A stretch of 64,000 nt of DNA, taken from assembly GCA_020625875.1 (NCBI GenBank), contig JAHLAX010000032.1, positions 1 to 64,000 on the forward strand, in the 5' to 3' direction. This document shows, in pieces, positions 49,237-56,433 of the stretch; the first letter of the stretch is position 1, and each line of letters begins with the position of its first letter. The position numbers and the translations under genes were made by a program. Under the pieces are notes generated by a model. That model searched no databases, was not told the DNA's origin, and saw nothing but the letters and a program-made list of their open reading frames with translations. Source of the stretch: a bacterium (lineage in GTDB: Bacteria; Bacillota; Clostridia; Oscillospirales; Acutalibacteraceae).

Positions 49237-51402
49237 TTAAATTACTATTTCGCTGTCCTCAACGCGTTCGTTAAAGAAGTTTATAACCTTAAGACACGGC
49301 TTTCTGAGAACCAGTCCTATAAACAGCGCGCCCACAGCAAACAGCATCAGGTATCCCAAATCCGACCAGTACGCGCCGTAGTCAACGCCCGCCACAGCTT
49401 CTCTCAAAGCGTTGACGCCGTACTTAAACGGCAGGAACGGTGCCATAGCCTGGAACGGAGCGGGAAGAACCTCTATGGGGAATGTTCCGCCCGAGCCCGC
49501 TACCTGAAGAACGAGGATGATAACGGCGAGAGCTTTTCCTATTACACTGAAAGTTATGGTCAGAGAATAGATAATCAGCGTGTATACGAAACTCGAAACC
49601 AGACTCGCTACTACAAAGAGAACAGGGTCCAGACACTGGGTTTTGAGGAAGAACAAATCTCCGAGCGAAATTACCAATGCCTGAATCTGACCGATAAAGA
49701 AGAATATGAGATAGCGGCCGAAATAAACCTGATACGGTTTTGGCTCGTTCAGGGCTTTTTGCTGGCGTTTGGTCAGTTCAACGCTTATTACCGCTACGAG
49801 CACAACTCCGCCTACCCATAAGCCGAGCGAGGTGTAGAACGGCGTCATCGCCGAGCCGTAGTTCTCAATCGGATACAGACGTTCCTTGTCGGTGCTGACA
49901 GGGCTCGAAACGAAGTCAGCGAGCTTCTCGGGGCTTTCTATGATTGGCGAGATAAAGTCCTCGACCTTTTTACTGTTTTTAACATCGTTAATCTTCTTGA
50001 TCAGTGAATCAATTTTTGTGTTCGTATTGTCAAGAAGTCCGTTAAGGTTTTTAAAGGTTAATTTGAGGTTATCGACAGTATCTTTGCCTGTGCTGATAAC
50101 TTTACCAATGCCGAGCGAACCTGAACCGATTGACGATACAAAGTCCGAAACATTGTCGAGAGCCTTGTATGCTTTGCTCGCGGCGTCGTCAATTTTGCTT
50201 TTTGCTCCCGAAAAATCTGTTTTAACACCGCTTAATTCGGTTTTTGCCGACGAAACAGCGTTCTTTATATCGTTTTGAACATTCTTGGGAAGACTTCCTG
50301 TCTTGCGGATAGTGGAGCAGGCGTTGTTAATCTTGCTTATAATGAGGTTCTGCTTTGTGTTCGAATCATTAAGCTTTTTTGTCAGCGCCTTGAATTCAAG
50401 TTTCGGGAAGGTCTGATTAATCTTCTGTAATACAGACAAAACCTTGTCGTTAATACCGATAATCTTGTTGTTTATCTTTGTAACGCGCGAGAGCCTGTCG
50501 GCAGCGCTGTCAGCGTCCTTGCTTATTTCGTTGAACGAAGAAGTGAGCTCAGTGTCAACATTATCAGCATAATCTATAGTCTGATCGATAAAATCAGAGA
50601 GCGATGATGTAATCTGAGGTGATGTGGAGCCTAAAGACTTCAGGGTGTTTTTAATGTCGTCGCCCATAACGCCCGCTTTGGCAAGCGCGGATTTAATAGC
50701 GGGGCCCATATCCTCGTTTGCTTTTAACAGGTTGTTGATTGAGTCAAGCGTTGTAATAAACAATCCGTTTGTTTTCTTTAACGAGTTTATGTCGGTTTTA
50801 GTGTTTTTCAGGGTAGTGATTGCTTTGTTTAAAAGCTCCTCCTTCGACGAAGAAAGCTCGTCGCCCGTAAGGTTCAACGCGGTGGCGATAACGTCCGTTA
50901 CCTTGTTGACGTAGGTGGTGTTTACCGAGCTTTCGATAGCCTCCGCGCCCTTATCCGTTATTTTGGGAGCGATAGCGTTTTTCTTTTCGTTTACATAATA
51001 TTTAACTTTTGCTTTTTTGAAAGCTCCTGTCGTAACAGATAACAGATTTTCGCTGAAGTCCTTTGGAATAATGACGGCAGCGTAATAAGTGCCGTTTTTT
51101 ACGCCGTCCAGAGCTTTTTTCTTGCTGACAAAATCCCAGCCCATTTTAGGATTGGCTTTGAGGTTCTTGACTATTTCATCGCCTGCGTTGATTTTTAACG
51201 CCTTATAGTTATAACCCTTGTCAAGCGTGCATACCGCGAAATCGAGCGCGGCTGTGTTTGAGTACGGATCCCAGTTGGCGGCGATATTGAACCATGAATA
51301 AAGCGCGGGCAAGATTCCGATACCGATGATTACAACGAAAACAATAATGTTTTTCGCTACGTTTTTTAAATCAAATTTAAAAATTCCGAATATATTTTTC
51401 AT
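49237..51402 (-). CDS. YhgE/Pip domain-containing membrane protein
   Basis: This 721-residue protein starts in the typical way (FKFDLKNVAKNIIVFVVIIGIGILPALYSWFNI). A long extracytoplasmic coiled-coil-rich region (about 150-480) comes before a C-terminal ABC-2-type set of about six helices (from 520). The phrase WDPYSNTAALDFAVC is a family hallmark. YhgE/Pip proteins include phage-receptor proteins of lactococci and are also linked to secretion; the role here is unknown. It overlaps the small upstream gene by 4 bases (ATGA). Confidence 0.9.
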   Translation of the reverse strand: MKNIFGIFKFDLKNVAKNIIVFVVIIGIGILPALYSWFNIAANWDPYSNTAALDFAVCTLDKGYNYKALKINAGDEIVKNLKANPKMGWDFVSKKKALDGVKNGTYYAAVIIPKDFSENLLSVTTGAFKKAKVKYYVNEKKNAIAPKITDKGAEAIESSVNTTYVNKVTDVIATALNLTGDELSSSKEELLNKAITTLKNTKTDINSLKKTNGLFITTLDSINNLLKANEDMGPAIKSALAKAGVMGDDIKNTLKSLGSTSPQITSSLSDFIDQTIDYADNVDTELTSSFNEISKDADSAADRLSRVTKINNKIIGINDKVLSVLQKINQTFPKLEFKALTKKLNDSNTKQNLIISKINNACSTIRKTGSLPKNVQNDIKNAVSSAKTELSGVKTDFSGAKSKIDDAASKAYKALDNVSDFVSSIGSGSLGIGKVISTGKDTVDNLKLTFKNLNGLLDNTNTKIDSLIKKINDVKNSKKVEDFISPIIESPEKLADFVSSPVSTDKERLYPIENYGSAMTPFYTSLGLWVGGVVLVAVISVELTKRQQKALNEPKPYQVYFGRYLIFFFIGQIQALVISLGDLFFLKTQCLDPVLFVVASLVSSFVYTLIIYSLTITFSVIGKALAVIILVLQVAGSGGTFPIEVLPAPFQAMAPFLPFKYGVNALREAVAGVDYGAYWSDLGYLMLFAVGALFIGLVLRKPCLKVINFFNERVEDSEIVI

Positions 51403-51710
51403 TCTTCTGTTTCCTCATCTTCCGTATGATTGCTGTATTCGTCCTCAACCCCGAGGTAATAGGCGAACTTATGGTACTTATAATCTGCGCGTATCATCAG
51501 CGCGGCGCAGTAAAAGTCCGTAATAACCCAGAGAATCAAAAAAGCTATTTTGTTTTCAAGGCTAAACATCAGAGTAAGAAATATTATTCCCGAAATGATG
51601 ATGAACATAGCGCCGTAGCGTCTGTATTTCAGGCGTTTTTCTTTAGCTTCCTCATACCCTTTTTTTATTTTTTGATAGGTAAGATGTTCCTTGCTTTCCG
51701 CGGCGGACAT
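51399..51710 (-). CDS. Small two-helix membrane protein coupled to YhgE/Pip
   Basis: The start is the ATG at 51710, preceded by AGGAGGCGATGAT; the longer frame has no better site. The 103-residue protein has a charged N-terminal helix, two membrane segments at about 34-70, and an acidic tail (DEYSNHTEDEETEE). It overlaps the YhgE/Pip gene by 4 bases, so it is probably a partner of that protein. The family was not recognised. Confidence 0.75.
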   Translation of the reverse strand: MSAAESKEHLTYQKIKKGYEEAKEKRLKYRRYGAMFIIISGIIFLTLMFSLENKIAFLILWVITDFYCAALMIRADYKYHKFAYYLGVEDEYSNHTEDEETEE

Positions 51711-51894
51711 ATCATCGCCTCCTGTTAAAAAATATACATATATTTTATCACACATTTTTTCTCAAAACAAGACGTATAGGCAATAGAATGACGAGAAAAA
51801 CATAATACCTTGTTGAGTTTCTTTTCTTCTTGTGTTAAGATGAGATAGTTGAGAATAAAAATAATTATTCGATAAAATATAAAGACGGGTTATT

Positions 51895-52680
51895 ATGAAA
51901 TCAATTGAGTTTAAAAAACGATTCGCCGCTCTAAAGGAGCGCCATAAACTTCTTATGGAGAGAAATAACGAGGTTTATGAAAAAAAATATGATAATAAAG
52001 AGGACGCGCCGTTCGCTCACGGACTTTGTCTGTCTAAGCTGTTCTGGCTGTTTTTTATCGGCAGCTTCTTCGGAACGGTTCTCGAAACGTTCTACACCAT
52101 TATAATTGACGGGCACTTTGAAATCAGAGTAGGTATGGTTTTCGGACCTTTTATTCCTGTTTACGGCGGCGGAGCTGTGGCTATCACGCTATGTCTGTAT
52201 AAACTGCACAGGATGAACAACATAATTGTGTTTATCGCGTCCGCGATTATCGGAGCCGCCTTCGAGTTCTTTTGCTCGTATTTTCAAGAGATGATTCTGG
52301 GAACAATTAGCTGGGACTACAGCGATACCCCGTTCAATATTGACGGCAGAACCAACCTCGCGTATGCTGTTGTCTGGGGTATTCTGGGGCTTTTGTGGCT
52401 GAGGTATATTTATCCCTTCCTTAGCCGTCAGATTGAGAAGATTCCTAAAAAGCCAGGCAAAATTCTCACAATCGTTCTCTGTATTATTATGATAATCGGC
52501 GGCGTCCTTACAAATGTCGCGATAGACAGAAAGAATAAACGCGCCGAGAATATTCCGCCCAAGACCGTGATAGGTCAGTTTTGTGACGCGGTATTCACGG
52601 ACGATTATATGAAGCTTATTTTTCCTCATATGGGTACAAAGGAGACCTTCGCCGAGGAGAGAATGCAAAAATCAAAATGA
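51895..52680 (+). CDS. PF06541-type putative ABC-transporter membrane protein
   Basis: This 261-residue protein carries the family phrases FIGSFFGTVLETFY, RVGMVFGPFIPVYGGGA and ISWDYSDTPFNIDGRTNLAYAVVWGILGL. About six membrane helices span residues 45-210. A hydrophilic tail (about 215-261) follows. The family is annotated as a putative ABC transporter permease (CmpB type), but its function is not established and no ATPase gene is adjacent. A terminator follows its stop. Confidence 0.85.
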   Translation: MKSIEFKKRFAALKERHKLLMERNNEVYEKKYDNKEDAPFAHGLCLSKLFWLFFIGSFFGTVLETFYTIIIDGHFEIRVGMVFGPFIPVYGGGAVAITLCLYKLHRMNNIIVFIASAIIGAAFEFFCSYFQEMILGTISWDYSDTPFNIDGRTNLAYAVVWGILGLLWLRYIYPFLSRQIEKIPKKPGKILTIVLCIIMIIGGVLTNVAIDRKNKRAENIPPKTVIGQFCDAVFTDDYMKLIFPHMGTKETFAEERMQKSK

Positions 52681-52683
52681 ATT

Positions 52684-52712
52684 AGCGGAATCCGATTTGG
52701 GTTCCGCTTTTT
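52684..52712 (+). terminator. Rho-independent terminator
   Basis: AGCGGAA (52684-52690) pairs with TTCCGCT (52702-52708), with further inner pairs, followed by TTTT. Confidence 0.85.
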
Positions 52713-52760
52713 AGTTCGAAGCGTATATGACAGATAGGGACGATAATTATTATAAAAAAT

Positions 52761-52793
52761 TTCAATAATACTTCAATAAAACCTCTGTACTAT
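52761..52793 (+). promoter_or_regulatory. Tandem-repeat activator box and -10 (box A)
   Basis: Two abutting 11-base direct repeats, TTCAATAATAC (52761-52771) and TTCAATAAAAC (52772-52782), are followed by 5 bases and TACTAT (52788-52793). There is no -35 hexamer at the usual place; the repeats occupy it. This is the layout of promoters activated by OmpR-type regulators. The same structure occurs at 56345, 59127 and 61632. Confidence 0.75.
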
Positions 52794-52825
52794 ATGATCA
52801 ACATAATATACAGGAGGTAAGTGCA

Positions 52826-54229
52826 ATGAAACGTTTAAATAAATCTATTCTGGCATTAATAACGGCGGCTTTGCTTACCGCGTCGCTCGCGTCCTGCGCG
52901 GGCAGTGGGGACAGCGGATCAACATCAACAACGTCAACAACCAAAGCTACAACGGCGACGACGACAGCGGCGACAACAGTCGAAAAAACTTCAGCGATAA
53001 GCGAAAGCGACATAAAAACTTCAAAAACAATCAAGAACAATAACGACGGCGAACACGCGATAACAGCTGACGGCGAGTCGAAAAGCTATAAGAACACAAA
53101 GGTCGTCAAAACAGGCGACAGCTCACAGAACGATGAAGCTGATTTCTACGGCGATAATTCGGCAATCTTCGCCACCAATAAAGCTACCCTTGATATATCC
53201 GATATGGTTATAAAAACCGACGGTACACACGCCAACGCGGTGTTCAGCTACGGCGAGGGTACGACAGTTAATGTTTCAAATTCCTACATCGAGACGAGCG
53301 GCAACTGCTCGGGCGGCTTGATGACCACGGGTGGCGGTACGATGAACGCCGAGAATCTCACGATAAAGACATCGGGCAGGTCCTCGGCGGCGATACGCTC
53401 TGACCGAGGAGGCGGTACCGTCAACGTTGACGGCGGCAGCTATACGACCTCGGGCACAGGCTCGCCTGTTGTTTACTCGACAGCCGACATTACTGTCAGC
53501 AACGCCGAGATGAAATCCACGGCTTCTCAGGGCGTAGTAGTCGAAGGCAAGAACAGCGTGACACTCAACAACGTTAATCTCAACGCCGATAACAACACCA
53601 AAAACAGCGATAAGTCCGATTGGTATCAGGCGGTAATGATTTATCAGTCTATGTCGGGCGACGCGGCTGAGGGACTTTCGTCATTCACTATGAACGGCGG
53701 CACTCTCACAAATCAGAACGGCGACGTTTTCTTCGTCAACAATACAGCCACAAAGATTACCCTGAAAAACGCCGCAATCACTAACAAGGACAGCGACGGA
53801 TACTTTCTTCGCGCGGCAGCTGCCGGCTGGGGCAACGAGGGCTCAAACGGCGGTCAGGTCAGCCTTTACGCGAGTAATCAGACCATTAACGGCGATATGT
53901 TGGTTGACGATGTGTCCAACCTCAACCTCTATCTCAGCAAGAAGTCAACCTTTAAAGGCGCGATAAACAGCGACGGTCAGGCGGGCGAGGTTTATGTTGA
54001 ACTCGACAGCAACTCAAAATGGGTGCTCACTGGCGACAGCTATATCACATCATTGACCTGCGACGCGGACAGCATTGACCTCAACGGTCACAAGCTCTAC
54101 GTCAACGGCAAGGAATATAAAGCGGGTACAAGCTCAAAGGGCGAAGCGATTGAGGTTGTATCGACAGGCAGCTCAAACGGCGGCGATGCTCCCGACGGAG
54201 GTATGCCTCCCGCGAAACCGAATAAATAA
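52826..54229 (+). CDS. Beta-helix lipoprotein
   Basis: This 467-residue protein has a lipoprotein signal ending in LASC and a Thr-rich linker (about residues 30-55, STTSTTKATTATTTAATT). A right-handed parallel beta-helix-like body follows, with many short repeats (VNVSNSYIETSG, MNAENLTIKTSG, VNVDGGSYTTSG). The C-terminus is Gly/Pro-rich (GDAPDGGMPPAKP). It should sit outside the membrane, anchored by lipid. The promoter has the tandem box of this region, and the two-component genes follow directly, so it is probably part of their regulon. Ligand unknown. Confidence 0.82.
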   Translation: MKRLNKSILALITAALLTASLASCAGSGDSGSTSTTSTTKATTATTTAATTVEKTSAISESDIKTSKTIKNNNDGEHAITADGESKSYKNTKVVKTGDSSQNDEADFYGDNSAIFATNKATLDISDMVIKTDGTHANAVFSYGEGTTVNVSNSYIETSGNCSGGLMTTGGGTMNAENLTIKTSGRSSAAIRSDRGGGTVNVDGGSYTTSGTGSPVVYSTADITVSNAEMKSTASQGVVVEGKNSVTLNNVNLNADNNTKNSDKSDWYQAVMIYQSMSGDAAEGLSSFTMNGGTLTNQNGDVFFVNNTATKITLKNAAITNKDSDGYFLRAAAAGWGNEGSNGGQVSLYASNQTINGDMLVDDVSNLNLYLSKKSTFKGAINSDGQAGEVYVELDSNSKWVLTGDSYITSLTCDADSIDLNGHKLYVNGKEYKAGTSSKGEAIEVVSTGSSNGGDAPDGGMPPAKPNK

Positions 54230-54253
54230 TTATGTTTAAAAAAATAATACAAA

Positions 54254-54275
54254 TTCGATAAAACTGTGCTATAAT
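54254..54275 (+). promoter_or_regulatory. Single activator repeat and -10 of the regulator gene (box E)
   Basis: TTCGATAAAAC (54254-54264), 5 bases and a perfect TATAAT (54270-54275) reproduce the geometry of the tandem boxes, with one clear repeat. The upstream neighbour repeat is degenerate. This points to autoregulation of the two-component operon. Confidence 0.65.
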
Positions 54276-54301
54276 AGTTAAAAAGAAAATGAGGTGATTT
54301 T

Positions 54302-54985
54302 ATGCGCTTGCTTTTGGTTGAGGACGAAAAGCGAATGGCTGAGGCTCTCGCCGCGATTCTCAGAAAAGAAAACTACGAAGTCGATATTATGAACGACGGC
54401 GACGACGGGCTTTATGCCGCTCAGAGCGACGCCTATGATATTATGATTCTTGACGTAATGCTGCCCGGTATGTCTGGTTTTGAAATCGCTAAACAGATAA
54501 GACGCGACGGCATAAAAACGCCGATTCTTATGTTGACGGCGAAGGGCGAGCTTGACGATAAGGTTGAAGGGCTCGACAGCGGCGCCGACGATTATCTCAC
54601 AAAACCGTTTATGACAAAGGAGCTTCTCGCGAGGCTTCGGGCGTTAGAGCGCAGATACTCGGGCGTTAATAACGAAAATACTCTTGAGTTCGGCGATGTT
54701 GAGCTCAATACCGAGAGCTGTATGCTGATTTGTAAGACTAACGGGCAGTCAGTTCGTCTTAAGGAAAAGGAATTCAACATAATGCGCCACCTGCTTATCA
54801 ACAAAAACCGTGTTATGGAGCGTGAAAGTCTCGCGATGAAAATCTGGAACTACGACAGCGAGGCTGAATACAACAATGTTGAGGTGTATATTTCGTTCAC
54901 AAGAAAAAAGCTCAAATTCATAGGCGCGAAAACCGAGATTAAATCCGTGCGCGGAATAGGTTATGAGTTGAGATACGGAGGCTGA
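54302..54985 (+). CDS. OmpR/PhoB-family response regulator of the surface regulon
   Basis: This 227-residue regulator has a receiver domain (LLVEDEKRMAEALA, phospho-acceptor Asp at about residue 51 in ILDVMLPGMSG, LTKPFMTKELLAR) and a winged-helix domain (FNIMRHLLINKNRVMERESLAMKIW, VEVYISFTRKKL). OmpR-type dimers bind tandem repeats with about 10-11 bp spacing. The window contains five promoters with such repeats, one before this gene. The ribosome site is GAGGTGA. The kinase gene starts 2 bases after its stop. Confidence 0.95.
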   Translation: MRLLLVEDEKRMAEALAAILRKENYEVDIMNDGDDGLYAAQSDAYDIMILDVMLPGMSGFEIAKQIRRDGIKTPILMLTAKGELDDKVEGLDSGADDYLTKPFMTKELLARLRALERRYSGVNNENTLEFGDVELNTESCMLICKTNGQSVRLKEKEFNIMRHLLINKNRVMERESLAMKIWNYDSEAEYNNVEVYISFTRKKLKFIGAKTEIKSVRGIGYELRYGG

Positions 54986-54987
54986 CT

Positions 54988-56223
54988 ATGTTTCGAAAAT
55001 CAAAAATAAAAATTGTCGCCTCAATAATGACGATTATGACGCTGCTCATCGCGGGTACCTTTGGAGTTATTTATTTTTCCAGCTACCGTGAGATGTCCCA
55101 AAAGGACCAGCATATGCTGGAGCGTTACTGTGAAATGTATAATGACGAGGACGGATTCTCAAAGCCCGACAAGAATAATATGCGTGACGATAACCGTCCT
55201 CAAAAGCCTGAGGATGAGCGGGCTTTTGACGTCGCGGCAATGTACTCAGTTTCATTTGACGAAGATAATGAGGTTGAGAAAATTGACAACAGCAGTCAGA
55301 CAATGTCAAACGAGGATTTGACCGCTTTGGCGAAAACCGCGCTGAATTCATCCGACGCTAAGGGAAAGCTTGAGGGGTATAATTATCTTGTCAAAAAAAC
55401 GGATGATTACACGCTGGTTGTATTTATGGACAGCTCAAGCTTCGATAAAAACGCCGAGACTTTGTTAAAGTACACGCTGATATTCGGAGCGGGTTCTCTG
55501 ATTATTGTTTTCGCGTTGTCAATTTTGCTCGCTAATCTGATTATCCGCCCGCTCGAAAAGAACCACGAAGCTCAAAAGCGTTTTATATCTGACGCGGGAC
55601 ATGAGCTTAAAACGCCCGTAACCGTTATATCCACCAACGCCGAGGTGCTCGAGGGCGAAATCGGCGAGAATCGCTGGCTTAATAATATCGTCTACGAAAA
55701 CGAGCGGATGTCGATTCTTATAAAACAGCTTATGGCGCTCACAAAGACCGACAAAAACGAGATTAAGCTCGAAAAGGTCGACTTTAGCCATATTGTAATC
55801 GGTGAGATTCTTCCGTTTGAGAGCATAGCTTTTGAAAAGGGGATTGAGATAGATTACGAAAAAATTGAGGATGGTATAACCGTAAACGGCAATTCCTCTC
55901 AGCTCAGCCAGCTTGTGTCAATCCTGATTGACAACGCCATTGAACACAGCACAGGCGGCAATATAGAGGTCAGCCTCGGCAAAAATCATAACAAGGCTGT
56001 TCTGAGTGTTATAAATAACGGTGATGAGATTCCCGAGGACAAGAGAGCGCTGCTCTTTGACCGCTTCTACCGCGTCAACGAGGCGAGAAACGACGACGGC
56101 GGCAACCACTACGGCTTGGGGCTTTCTATCGCGAAATCCATTGTTGACGCTCACAAGGGCGAGATGACTGTTGACTGTAAGGACGGCAAGGTTATTTTTG
56201 AGGTTAGTTTAAAAACAGTTTAA
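54988..56223 (+). CDS. Sensor histidine kinase of the surface regulon
   Basis: This 411-residue kinase has two membrane helices (about 8-30 and 160-185) around a 125-residue outer domain rich in Asp, Glu and Lys (DDNRPQKPEDERAFD). The H-box is FISDAGHELKTPVTVIST, with the phospho-His at about residue 205. ATP-binding motifs are DNAIEHSTGG, NNGDEIPEDKR and GLGLSIAKSIV. There is little room for a HAMP domain. The outer acidic stretch might sense cations or cationic peptides; that is only a suggestion. Confidence 0.93.
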   Translation: MFRKSKIKIVASIMTIMTLLIAGTFGVIYFSSYREMSQKDQHMLERYCEMYNDEDGFSKPDKNNMRDDNRPQKPEDERAFDVAAMYSVSFDEDNEVEKIDNSSQTMSNEDLTALAKTALNSSDAKGKLEGYNYLVKKTDDYTLVVFMDSSSFDKNAETLLKYTLIFGAGSLIIVFALSILLANLIIRPLEKNHEAQKRFISDAGHELKTPVTVISTNAEVLEGEIGENRWLNNIVYENERMSILIKQLMALTKTDKNEIKLEKVDFSHIVIGEILPFESIAFEKGIEIDYEKIEDGITVNGNSSQLSQLVSILIDNAIEHSTGGNIEVSLGKNHNKAVLSVINNGDEIPEDKRALLFDRFYRVNEARNDDGGNHYGLGLSIAKSIVDAHKGEMTVDCKDGKVIFEVSLKTV

Positions 56224-56323
56224 ATCAGAATAGTCGAGCGTAGCACCTATATTTACTATCCAAAACTTGACATAAGTATTATGGTCAGGGGGATAGCATT
56301 GTTTAAATAGGAAATTCACGGAC

Positions 56324-56344
56324 TGACGTGGAAAATTAAAAAAT
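56324..56344 (+). promoter_or_regulatory. Conserved 21-base block upstream of box B
   Basis: TGACGTGGAAAATTAAAAAA, plus one base, directly abuts the activator repeats. It is repeated at 59106-59126 with one difference. It may be an AT-rich UP element or an added protein site. Confidence 0.5.
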
Positions 56345-56377
56345 TTCAATAAATAATCAATAAATCTCCTGTATTAT
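56345..56377 (+). promoter_or_regulatory. Tandem-repeat activator box and -10 (box B)
   Basis: TTCAATAAATA (56345-56355) and ATCAATAAATC (56356-56366) are followed by 5 bases and TATTAT (56372-56377), the same geometry as box A. Confidence 0.7.
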
Positions 56378-56398
56378 ATGGTTGTAATACAGGAGATT
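56363..56398. promoter_or_regulatory. Perfect 14-bp inverted repeat over the -10
   Basis: AATCTCCTGTATTA (56363-56376) is repeated inverted as TAATACAGGAGATT (56385-56398) with 8 bases between. It covers the -10 and the expected transcription start, so the transcript has only one arm; this argues for a DNA operator rather than an RNA hairpin. Box A has a weaker form at 52782-52817. Confidence 0.6.
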
Positions 56399-56433
56399 AC
56401 TTGTTTAACAGATAAAGATTGGAGGTCTACTCA

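Noticed and set aside
49207-49821. 204-residue plus-strand ORF opposite YhgE/Pip
   Set aside because: Low-complexity antisense shadow; begins inside a terminator hairpin.
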